8,087 bases of DNA from an uncultured Lachnospiraceae bacterium (GCA_902783205.1 CACZQE010000176.1:1-8087); one strand, 5' to 3'; numbered from the stretch's first letter, positions 1 to 6,193 are shown. Translations and numbers: made by a program. Notes: generated by a model not told the origin, from the letters alone.

Positions 1-776
1 AGACCTACGTTGGAATATGCCATAGCTGTTACATACTGAGCCAGAGCCATGCCCTCACGTCCGTCGGGATCATTCTCAACTGCAGCGCGGAGGTTCTTTG
101 CGATCAGCTGGATGGACTCAAGGTTCAGGCAGTCAGCCAGCTCCCAGGCAGCTGCTGTGGTGTAACCCTCGATTGCATGGGTAAGAGCGTCCATACCTGT
201 GGAAGCGGTAAGGCCCTTGGGCATGGAGGACATCATATCGGGATCTACAACAGCGATGTCAGGAATGTCGTTGGGGTCTACGCACACGAACTTACGTCTC
301 TTCTCAACGTCCGTGATAACGTAGTTAATGGTGGACTCAGCACCTGTTCCGCCTGTGGTGGGAACTGCGATGGTGAATACGGTACGGTTGGTTGTCGGGG
401 AAAGACCCTCAAGGGAACGAACATCATAGAAGTCCGGATTGTTAACGATAATACCAATACCTTTTCCGGTATCCATGGAGGATCCGCCACCGATGGTGAT
501 CATGAAATCAGCGCCGGAAGCCTTGTAAGCGTCAACACCGTGCTGAACGTTCTCGATTGTCGGATTCGGCTTAATATCGGAATAAAGCTCAAAATCAATA
601 TCATTCTCTGCAAGAAGATCTGTAACCTTTGCAGCAACACCGAACTTAACCAGGTCGGGATCGGAAGCTACGAAAGCCTTCTTGAAGCCTTTAGCCTTAA
701 CAATTCCGGGGATCTCATTGATTGCACCATGTCCGTGGTAGGAAATACCGTTCAGGACAAAACGATTAACAGCCAT
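1..776 (-). CDS. fucO: Iron-containing alcohol dehydrogenase, lactaldehyde reductase type (3' end cut by window)
   Basis: Cytoplasmic group III (iron-dependent) alcohol dehydrogenase. The family reduces lactaldehyde to 1,2-propanediol or oxidises short-chain alcohols with NAD(H). Only the first 258 codons are present; family members have about 380, so the C-terminal helical domain with the last two metal-binding histidines lies outside. Visible are the Rossmann-type N-terminal domain, the nucleotide loop GGGSSMD (residues 96-102), TTGGTGAEST (140-149) and the metal segment GMDALTHAIEGY (194-205). D196 and H200 fall at the same residue numbers as two iron ligands of E. coli FucO, which supports this subfamily. 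The start is the ATG at 776-774, preceded by GGAGG (790-786) at good distance. Five of seven arginines are CGT, unlike the neighbouring genes, which suggests high expression. Its promoter region carries a palindrome. Exact substrate (lactaldehyde, ethanol, butanol or propanediol) cannot be fixed from this part. Confidence 0.9.
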   Translation of the reverse strand, partial: MAVNRFVLNGISYHGHGAINEIPGIVKAKGFKKAFVASDPDLVKFGVAAKVTDLLAENDIDFELYSDIKPNPTIENVQHGVDAYKASGADFMITIGGGSSMDTGKGIGIIVNNPDFYDVRSLEGLSPTTNRTVFTIAVPTTGGTGAESTINYVITDVEKRRKFVCVDPNDIPDIAVVDPDMMSSMPKGLTASTGMDALTHAIEGYTTAAAWELADCLNLESIQLIAKNLRAAVENDPDGREGMALAQYVTAMAYSNVG

Positions 777-831
777 AATTAATTACCTCCTTGTAACGTG
801 TTTAATATGACAGTTTGTACTAATATCTATC

Positions 832-860
832 ATTATACAGGATAATTATCGTGTAAAAAA
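832..860 (-). promoter_or_regulatory. Probable promoter of the fucO-type gene
   Basis: On the minus strand a perfect TATAAT (837-832) lies 55 bases upstream of the start codon. There is no good -35 box: with a 17-base spacer the position holds only T residues (860-855). A strong -10 with a poor -35 would fit dependence on, or control by, a DNA-binding protein; the inverted repeat in the spacer supports that. The -10 is seen directly; promoter activity is inferred. Confidence 0.55.
836..855. promoter_or_regulatory. 20-base near-palindrome over the fucO promoter, candidate operator
   Basis: TACAGGATAATTATCGTGTA is an inverted repeat in which 9 of 10 base pairs match; its core GATAATTATC (841-850) is perfect. 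It overlaps the upstream end of the -10 box and fills the spacer of the minus-strand promoter, a usual place for a repressor operator. The core GAT-N4-ATC has FNR/CRP-like spacing and the outer TACA/TGTA recalls other repressor boxes, but it fits no consensus I know well enough to name the regulator. Confidence 0.5.
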
Positions 861-895
861 GAGAAAATATTGTGATTTTTTGCGTTTTTTATATC

Positions 896-921
896 AAGAA
901 AGAGTAGTATGACTCTTTTTT
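896..921. repeat. Inverted repeat between the two divergent promoters
   Basis: AAAGAGT (899-905) and ACTCTTT (912-918) form a perfect 7-base inverted repeat around a 6-base centre, extendable to 10 pairs (896-921) with one G-T pair. A run of six T (916-921) belongs to the right arm. As RNA it would be a weak, AT-rich hairpin resembling a terminator, but no plus-strand gene ends here, so an operator is an equal or better reading. Confidence 0.35.
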
Positions 922-952
922 GCCGGTAAGAGCTGCCGGCTGCTATGCTTTG

Positions 953-981
953 TTCCTATTTTTACGGGAATCTGATATAAT
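953..981 (+). promoter_or_regulatory. Probable promoter of the hydroxyacid dehydrogenase operon
   Basis: A perfect TATAAT (976-981) is preceded by TG one base upstream (973-974), an extended -10 element. The -35 region at 17-base spacing is poor (TTCCTA, 953-958), which extended -10 promoters tolerate. Transcription would start near 988 and leave a leader of about 64 bases before the ATG at 1052. Confidence 0.6.
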
Positions 982-1006
982 GACTGCAGAAAATAAGACT
1001 TAAGAG

Positions 1007-1021
1007 ACCGGCACTGCCGGT
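1007..1021. repeat. Perfect 15-base palindrome in the operon leader, candidate operator or hairpin
   Basis: ACCGGCA-C-TGCCGGT is a perfect inverted repeat (7 + 1 + 7) about 20-35 bases past the predicted transcription start. The same half-site occurs upstream of the promoter as TGCCGGT (921-927) and TGCCGGC (934-940). In RNA it would form a six-pair GC-rich hairpin with a three-base loop and no T-run, so it is not a terminator. Repetition on both sides of the promoter favours a protein-binding site; the factor is unknown. Confidence 0.45.
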
Positions 1022-1051
1022 GACCTGATACAGGATAAGAGAGGAGTAAAT

Positions 1052-1984
1052 ATGAAGATAGTATTTCTTGACGGAAAGTCTGTGGGCGACGATATTGACC
1101 TGAGCGGATTCAGGGACCTGGGAGAGTTCGTGATCTATCCGGAGAGTACGCCGGAGGAAGCGGCTGAGAGATCCGTGGATGCGGATATCCTTCTGGTGAA
1201 TAAGGTACCGGTCTGCCGGGAGACTATCGGAGCGGCAGACAAGCTGAAACTGGTCTGCGTGACCGCAACAGGCATTAATAATCTTGATACAGAGTACCTG
1301 AAGTCCAGAGGGATTCCCTGGAGAAATGCAGCGGGTTATTCCACCGAGTCTGTAGCCCAGCATACATTTGCCATGCTTTTTTACCTGCTGGAAAAGCTGC
1401 GCTACTATGATGAGTACGTAAAAAGCGGGGCCTATGCAAACAGCAGCTGCTTTACCCACATCGACGCTCCCTTCAGCGAGCTGAACGGGAAGACCTTTGG
1501 TATCATCGGTCTGGGGACCATAGGAAGAAGGGTGGCATCCATAGCACGGGCTTTCGGTATGAATGTGATCTATGCCTCTGCCTCCGGCCGTCCTGCCCAG
1601 GAAGGCTACGAGCAGGTTTCCCTGGAAGAACTCTATGCCCGGGCTGACGTTGTTTCCGTTCATGCCCCTCTCAATGAGCACACAGAGCATCTGATCAATA
1701 AAGAGGCTTTTAAAGCCATGAAAAATACCGCCATCTTTCTCAATCTGGGCCGCGGTCCCATCGTGGTGGACCGGGATCTTCGGGAAGCCCTTGACAGCGG
1801 GGAAATCGCTGCGGCAGGCCTGGACGTCCTGACCCGGGAGCCAATGAGCAAAGACCATCCCCTGCTGGGATTTGAGGACAGCAGCAGGCTGATCATCACG
1901 CCCCACATTGCATGGGCCAGCAAGGAAGCCAGGGTCCGGCTGATGGAAATCGTGAGGAAGCAGGTTGAGGAATTCTTATCATAA
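1052..1984 (+). CDS. D-isomer-specific 2-hydroxyacid dehydrogenase, NAD(P)-dependent
   Basis: Cytoplasmic oxidoreductase of the D-2-hydroxyacid dehydrogenase family (glycerate/hydroxypyruvate, D-lactate and phosphoglycerate dehydrogenases), reducing a 2-oxoacid to the D-2-hydroxyacid. At 310 residues it has the usual length of the two-domain form without a regulatory ACT domain. The split catalytic domain (about 1-100 and 285-310) flanks a Rossmann domain with GLGTIG (153-158). The catalytic set is complete: R234 in NLGRGPIVVD, E263 in TREP, H285 in TPHIAW. The residue usually acidic at the end of the second Rossmann strand is S176, followed by S178 and R180, so NADP(H) use is possible. The start ATG has GAGGAG (1041-1046) five bases upstream. 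It is first in a probable operon with an L-2-hydroxyacid dehydrogenase. Substrate is not determined; glycerate/hydroxypyruvate-like is a fair guess. Confidence 0.9.
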   Translation: MKIVFLDGKSVGDDIDLSGFRDLGEFVIYPESTPEEAAERSVDADILLVNKVPVCRETIGAADKLKLVCVTATGINNLDTEYLKSRGIPWRNAAGYSTESVAQHTFAMLFYLLEKLRYYDEYVKSGAYANSSCFTHIDAPFSELNGKTFGIIGLGTIGRRVASIARAFGMNVIYASASGRPAQEGYEQVSLEELYARADVVSVHAPLNEHTEHLINKEAFKAMKNTAIFLNLGRGPIVVDRDLREALDSGEIAAAGLDVLTREPMSKDHPLLGFEDSSRLIITPHIAWASKEARVRLMEIVRKQVEEFLS

Positions 1985-1995
1985 GGAGGCAGGTT

Positions 1996-2943
1996 ATGGA
2001 TTTTGATGTTACAAGAAGAAAAGTTGCCATTATCGGAGCAGGTTTCGTAGGCGCATCCATAGCCTATGCCCTTACCATCCGCCGCCTGGCCAGGGAAATC
2101 GTCCTGATCGATATCGACGAGAAAAAGACCGAGGGTGAGGCCCTGGATATCCAGCACGGCATACCTGACATGGGAATATCCTCTGTCCGCGCCGGCAGCT
2201 ACAGCGACTGCAGGGACTGTGACCTGATCATTATCACGGCCGGACGAAACCGGCGTCCCGGCGAGACCCGGCTTGACCTGATTGCCGGAAACTCCCGGAT
2301 TCTCCGAAATGTGGTGGACCAGCTCAAACCCCACTACACCAGAGGTGTCATCATGATGGTAAGTAACCCGGTAGACGTGCTGGTTTATCAGTGCGCCCGC
2401 TGGATGGACCTGCCCAACGGCATGGTCTTCGGCACAGGCTGTATCCTGGATACTTCCCGTCTGACCCGCCTGATCGCGGACTATACCCACCTGAATACGG
2501 AGGTGGTCAAGACGACCATCGTAGGAGAGCACGGTGATGCCCAGACACCCATCTGGAGCAGGACCTCCATTGCCGGAGTGCCCATACAGGAATACTGTGA
2601 AAATGTCGGTCTGGCCTGGACGGAAAAAGAGCGTGTCAGACTTTCCGACAAGGTCCGCACCATGGGCGGTGTGATCATCCGGGACAAGGGCAAGACCCAC
2701 TACGGAATTGCCACATGTGTCTGCTATCTGGCCCAGGCAGTCCTTAACCAGCGGCTGACCATCGCGCCGGTATCCACTGTATTCCGGGGAGAGTACGGAA
2801 TCGAGGGTGTCGCTCTGAGCGTGCCTTCCATCATCGGTGTAAACGGAGTGGAGAAGAGGCTGGAAGAGCGATGGGCCGAGGAGGAATTCAAAGCCTTCCG
2901 CGCCGCAGCGGATAAGATGAAGAAAGCCGTGAGTCTTCTTTAA
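1996..2943 (+). CDS. ldh: L-lactate/malate dehydrogenase family protein, specificity uncertain
   Basis: NAD-dependent L-2-hydroxyacid dehydrogenase interconverting a 2-oxoacid and its L-hydroxyacid, 315 residues as usual for bacterial lactate dehydrogenases. Seen in order: GAGFVGA (14-20), the NAD-ribose acid D39, the mobile loop TAGRNRRPGETR (81-92) with catalytic R92, SNPVD (123-127), LDTSRL with D152 and R155, GEHGD with catalytic H179, and KGKTHYGIA (231-239). The loop position that is glutamine in lactate dehydrogenases (Q102, dogfish numbering) is R86 here; arginine there is the hallmark of malate dehydrogenases. E90 and T234 stay lactate-dehydrogenase-like. The position of the histidine known from fructose-bisphosphate-activated Bacillus enzymes is K172, so that activation may be missing. 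The Shine-Dalgarno AAGGAGG (1983-1989) overlaps the stop codon of the upstream gene, consistent with one operon. Family is sure; lactate versus malate or another 2-oxoacid is open. Confidence 0.88.
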   Translation: MDFDVTRRKVAIIGAGFVGASIAYALTIRRLAREIVLIDIDEKKTEGEALDIQHGIPDMGISSVRAGSYSDCRDCDLIIITAGRNRRPGETRLDLIAGNSRILRNVVDQLKPHYTRGVIMMVSNPVDVLVYQCARWMDLPNGMVFGTGCILDTSRLTRLIADYTHLNTEVVKTTIVGEHGDAQTPIWSRTSIAGVPIQEYCENVGLAWTEKERVRLSDKVRTMGGVIIRDKGKTHYGIATCVCYLAQAVLNQRLTIAPVSTVFRGEYGIEGVALSVPSIIGVNGVEKRLEERWAEEEFKAFRAAADKMKKAVSLL

Positions 2944-3225
2944 ATAAGAAAAATGCCATCTTCTATATGAAAACTATTCATACAGACCAATAAAGCATCA
3001 TTCATTCTTGAAAGCCAGTATAACAGAAAAACAATGGCAGTTAAAAGAGAGATTTCTGTCATAAAATGTAAATAAATGTAAATATATTATAATTACAGAA
3101 TTGGAAATAAATAGAAATTTTACAGTAAAATGTCAAATTTTTCCGTTTGCTATTTTTCACCCACATATCATAATGGAAGGGCAGCCGATGTTGTGAACAG
3201 ATAAATCAGAAATGAAGGGATCCAT
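2944..3225. other. AT-rich intergenic region with possible promoter signals, no gene seen
   Basis: This 282-base gap holds no convincing ORF and no clear rho-independent terminator for the upstream operon. It contains a tandem copy of AAATGTAAAT (3064-3073, 3074-3083) followed directly by a perfect TATAAT (3088-3093), and ATTTTA-CAG-TAAAAT (3117-3131), a perfect 6+3+6 inverted repeat. A wide inverted repeat ACAGAAA/TTTCTGT (3023-3029, 3053-3059) has a 23-base loop. The downstream gene pair is presumably transcribed from here. Confidence 0.5.
3088..3093 (+). promoter_or_regulatory. Candidate -10 box for the DUF6514-yigZ pair
   Basis: TATAAT lies 132 bases ahead of the GTG start in AT-rich DNA, without a good -35 (TGTAAA at 15-base spacing). 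A competing, nearer candidate is TTGCTA (3147-3152), 16 bases, CATAAT (3169-3174). AT-rich sequence gives such matches by chance, so confidence is low. Confidence 0.3.
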
Positions 3226-3594
3226 GTGTATGTGAAGGTGAGGAGAGAAGCTTTAGTACCTACGGATTACGGGGACTACAGACTTGTCTATGAGTTGACC
3301 GGCCGCCATGTAAAGGAGGAAGACAGGGACTGCTACGGTGTACGTATCCTTCAGTTCCTGACCGGGACCGGCTCCGGAGAAGACAGATCGCCGCCGGCGG
3401 ACAGAAGTGAGATCACAGGTCTCACGGACGATCCGGCAGAGGCGGAGGATTTTTTCAGTCTGATCACGGATGGACTGGTCATGCCGGTCTCTCTCTTTGA
3501 GGTGGCCGACGACTGGAACTGTGCTTTCCACCCGCGCTTCTCCTCTGCCCGGCAGGCGGTACTTACTGACAGGAATACGGAGGAACCGCTATGA
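3226..3594 (+). CDS. Small DUF6514-like protein of unknown function
   Basis: A 122-residue soluble, acidic protein without signal peptide or membrane segment. The pattern of a YGVRI strand (37-41), then a stretch ending in an acidic helix (DDPAEAEDFFSLI, 68-80) and the motif GLVMPVSLFEVADDW (83-97) resembles the clostridial DUF6514 family as I remember it, in which a helix is followed by a 'G-x-x-P-x-x-L-x-D/E-V' segment. Function of that family is unknown. The start is GTG (3226-3228) with GAAGGGA (3214-3220) five bases upstream; nearby ATGs at 3224 and 3230 are out of frame and run at once into stops. The 3' end overlaps yigZ by four bases (ATGA), so both are probably translated together. 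The tail after about residue 98 matches nothing I know. Confidence 0.7.
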   Translation: MYVKVRREALVPTDYGDYRLVYELTGRHVKEEDRDCYGVRILQFLTGTGSGEDRSPPADRSEITGLTDDPAEAEDFFSLITDGLVMPVSLFEVADDWNCAFHPRFSSARQAVLTDRNTEEPL

Positions 3595-4241
3595 TCAGAC
3601 ATACGACAATCTATGAGGGCGGCACCGGGGAGATTGTGGAGAAGAAGTCCCGTTTTATCGCCCATGTTTCCCATGTGGAATCCATAGAAGAAGCCCAGGA
3701 GTTTATAGAGGGGAAAAAGAAAGAGTTCTGGGATGCCAGGCATAACTGTTATGCCTTTTCGGTGGGAACCGGCCAGCCCATGACCCGGTGCAGTGACGAC
3801 GGCGAACCTGCCGGCACAGCCGGCAAGCCTATCCTTGAGGTGATCCTGGGAAGCGGCCTCTTAAATGTTGTGATCGTAGTGACACGATATTTCGGCGGTA
3901 CCCTCCTGGGGACCGGCGGGCTGGTCCGGGCATACAGCCGGGCCGCCAGAGCGGGGATTGAGGCTTCCCTGACCGTGGAAAAGGTGCCGGGAAAAAGGTA
4001 TCTGATTCATACCAATTATACTGACCTGGGCAAGCTGCAGTATGCCCTTGCCTCAGAAGGAGTTATAACGGAAGATACGGATTATTCGGATAAAGTAGAT
4101 GTCACCTGCCTCATAGCGGCAGATGATATTGACAGAGTACGCAAGAGACTGACAGAAGCCACCAGCGGAAGGGCTGTTCTGGAAGAGAGAGAGGAAGTAT
4201 ATTTCGGACAGGCCGGTGGCCGTACGCTTGTGTTCTCATGA
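3591..4241 (+). CDS. yigZ: YigZ/IMPACT family protein (UPF0029)
   Basis: A 216-residue cytoplasmic protein, the usual length for the bacterial YigZ family. The N-terminal IMPACT domain (about 15-125) is seen from KKSRFIAH (18-25), ARHNCYAF (49-56), the signature CSDDGEPAGTAGKPIL (67-82) and VVTRYFGGTLLGTGGLVRAYS (split here as VVTRYFGG 96-103 and LGTGGLVRAYS 106-116). The C-terminal part (about 135-205) fits the small ferredoxin-like DUF1949 domain. Eukaryotic IMPACT/YIH1 regulates Gcn2; the bacterial role is not settled, with proposals around nucleic-acid binding or translation. The start ATG overlaps the stop of the upstream gene (ATGA) and has GGAGGAA (3579-3585) inside that gene. The stop TGA is followed in frame by TAA. 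Transcription ends at the terminator 33 bases downstream. Confidence 0.93.
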   Translation: MIRHTTIYEGGTGEIVEKKSRFIAHVSHVESIEEAQEFIEGKKKEFWDARHNCYAFSVGTGQPMTRCSDDGEPAGTAGKPILEVILGSGLLNVVIVVTRYFGGTLLGTGGLVRAYSRAARAGIEASLTVEKVPGKRYLIHTNYTDLGKLQYALASEGVITEDTDYSDKVDVTCLIAADDIDRVRKRLTEATSGRAVLEEREEVYFGQAGGRTLVFS

Positions 4242-4273
4242 TAACCGAAAGAAGCGGCAGATAATTCTGCCTT

Positions 4274-4321
4274 AAAAAAGCACAGGTCCACTGTTCTCAA
4301 ACAGCAGGCCTGTGCTTTTTT
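4274..4321. terminator. Bidirectional rho-independent terminator between yigZ and typA
   Basis: AAAAAAGCACAGG (4274-4286) pairs perfectly over 13 bases with CCTGTGCTTTTTT (4309-4321). Because the arms carry A- and T-runs at both ends, the hairpin works as a terminator on both strands, as expected between convergent genes. The loop itself holds a second small hairpin, CTGTT/AACAG (4291-4295, 4300-4304). It lies 33 bases after yigZ and 31 bases after typA. Confidence 0.93.
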
Positions 4322-4351
4322 TCATATTTATTATTCCGGTCTGTCCGGGAC

Positions 4352-6187
4352 TCAGGAGGATGCATTCCTCTTTGCCCGGTATCTGGCTGTCGGATCCAGG
4401 ATCTTCTTGCGCAGACGGATGTGTTCCGGTGTGATTTCAACCAGCTCGTCCGTGTCGATAAAGTCCAGAGCCTGTTCCAGGCTCAGGATCCTGGGCGGTG
4501 TGAGCTTCAGCGCTTCGTCTGATCCGGAAGCCCGGGTGTTGGTCAGTTTTTTTGTCTTGCAGACATTGACTTCGATGTCATCAGTCTTGGCATTCTGGCC
4601 GACGATCATGCCGGAGTAGACTTTTTCACCGGGTCCGATAAAGAGGACGCCCCTTTCCTGGGCATTGAAGAGACCGTAAGTGATGGTCTCGCCTGACTCG
4701 TAAGCGATCAGGGAACCCTGCTTTCTGTATTGGATATCTCCTTTATAAGGACCGTATCCGTCGAAGAGGGTATTCATGATGCCGTTGCCCTTTGTGTCGG
4801 TCATGAAGTCGCCGCGGTAGCCGATCAGGCCGCGGGAGGGGATGGAGAATTCCAGCCTTGTATTGCCGCTTCCGGACATGGACATGTTGATCAGCTCGCC
4901 TTTTCGCTGACTGAGCTTCTCGATGACGATGCCGGAGAATTCGTCCGGCACATCGATTACCGCTGTCTCCATGGGTTCGGTCCGCTTTCCGTTTTCATCG
5001 GTCCGGTAGAGGACTTCCGCCTTGCTGACGGCAAACTCGTAGCCTTCCCGGCGCATGTTTTCGATCAGGACGGACAGATGCAGTTCGCCCCGGCCCGATA
5101 CTTTGAAAGAGTCGGTCTGGGGAAGTTCCTCCACCCGGAGGCTGACATCCGTGTTGAGCTCCCGGAAGAGTCTGTCCCGTATATGGCGGGATGTGACATA
5201 TTTACCCTCCAGCCCGGCAAGGGGGCTGTCATTTACCAGGAAATGCATGGCAATGGTGGGTTCGGATATTTTCTGGAAAGGCAGGGGTGCCGGGTGGTCG
5301 GGGAGGCAGAGGGTGTCTCCGATATGGATGTCCCCGATACCTGATATGGCAACGATAGAGCCCACACGGGCTTCTTTTACTTCCTCCCTGGTCAGTCCGG
5401 AGAACTCATAGAGCTTGCTGATACGCACCTTCTGGCTGACCTCCGGATCGTGGTGATTGACGATCAGGACTTCCTGGCCGACTTTGATGGATCCGTTTTC
5501 CACCTTGCCTACGCCGATACGGCCTACGTATTCATTGTAATCAATTGTGCTGATCAGGACCTGGGTGTCCGCATCAGGATCTCCGGTGGGAGCGGGAATG
5601 TAGTCGATAATGGTATCAAAGAGAGGCTGCATATCCTCGCCCCGGTCTCCGATCTCCAGCATAGCGATGCCTGCTTTGGCGGAAGCATAGACAAAGGGGC
5701 TGTCCAGCTGTTCGTCTTCCGCGTCCAGTTCCAGGAAGAGTTCCAGAACCTCATCCATGACCTCGGCAGGACGGGCCTGGGGACGGTCGATTTTATTGAT
5801 ACATACGATAAAGGGCAGGTTCAGCTCCAGCGCTTTCCTTGTTACGAACTTGGTCTGGGGCATGGGGCCTTCAAAGGCGTCCACCACCAGGATCACGCCG
5901 TCCACCATTTTGAGGACACGTTCAACCTCCCCGCCGAAGTCCGCATGACCTGGGGTGTCCACGATGTTGATCTTGACCCCCTGATAATTTACAGCAGTAT
6001 TTTTGGAGAGAATAGTGATGCCGCGCTCACGCTCCAGATCATTGGAATCCATGATCCGTTCTCCCACATCCTGGCCTTCTCTGAATGTTCCGCTCTGCTT
6101 GAGCAGTTCGTCGACCAGCGTGGTCTTTCCGTGATCTACATGAGCGATGATTGCTACATTTCTGACATCTTCTCTGGAAATTTTCAT
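4352..6187 (-). CDS. typA: Translational GTPase TypA/BipA
   Basis: Ribosome-binding GTPase of the EF-G family, 611 residues as usual for TypA; in other bacteria it aids 50S subunit assembly and growth at low temperature or under stress. Using the start at 6187, the G domain shows AHVDHGKTT (15-23), ERGITI (53-58), DTPGH (77-81), NKID (131-134) and SAK (169-171). It is followed by the beta-barrel domain II (about 200-290), EF-G domain III- and V-like parts (about 300-480) and the TypA-specific C-terminal domain, with RGLIGYRGDFMTDTKGNG around 455-475. I chose ATG 6187-6185 because AGAAGG (6199-6194) sits six bases upstream and MKISREDVRN is the typical TypA beginning; the earlier in-frame ATG at 6220 lacks such a site. 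No key motif is missing. It is monocistronic between its own promoter and a terminator. Confidence 0.97.
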   Translation of the reverse strand: MKISREDVRNVAIIAHVDHGKTTLVDELLKQSGTFREGQDVGERIMDSNDLERERGITILSKNTAVNYQGVKINIVDTPGHADFGGEVERVLKMVDGVILVVDAFEGPMPQTKFVTRKALELNLPFIVCINKIDRPQARPAEVMDEVLELFLELDAEDEQLDSPFVYASAKAGIAMLEIGDRGEDMQPLFDTIIDYIPAPTGDPDADTQVLISTIDYNEYVGRIGVGKVENGSIKVGQEVLIVNHHDPEVSQKVRISKLYEFSGLTREEVKEARVGSIVAISGIGDIHIGDTLCLPDHPAPLPFQKISEPTIAMHFLVNDSPLAGLEGKYVTSRHIRDRLFRELNTDVSLRVEELPQTDSFKVSGRGELHLSVLIENMRREGYEFAVSKAEVLYRTDENGKRTEPMETAVIDVPDEFSGIVIEKLSQRKGELINMSMSGSGNTRLEFSIPSRGLIGYRGDFMTDTKGNGIMNTLFDGYGPYKGDIQYRKQGSLIAYESGETITYGLFNAQERGVLFIGPGEKVYSGMIVGQNAKTDDIEVNVCKTKKLTNTRASGSDEALKLTPPRILSLEQALDFIDTDELVEITPEHIRLRKKILDPTARYRAKRNASS

Positions 6188-6193
6188 AGATTG

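Noticed and set aside
177..782. Plus-strand open frame of 201 residues
   Set aside because: It is the antisense of the fucO-type gene, whose minus-strand frame has all family motifs and a good ribosome site; the plus frame resembles no known protein.
870..887. Possible Rex (NADH-sensing repressor) site TTGTGA plus T-run upstream of fucO
   Set aside because: Only the first half-site matches; the second half (GCGTTT instead of TCACAA) does not.
962..2700. Long minus-strand open frames opposite both hydroxyacid dehydrogenases
   Set aside because: Shadows of the plus-strand dehydrogenases, which have complete catalytic motifs; the reverse translations have no recognisable domain.
2953..3059. 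Possible terminator after the ldh-type gene (TGCCAT/ATGGCA and ACAGAAA/TTTCTGT pairs)
   Set aside because: Arms are short, loops are 23 to 74 bases and no T-run follows, so it does not qualify as a rho-independent terminator.
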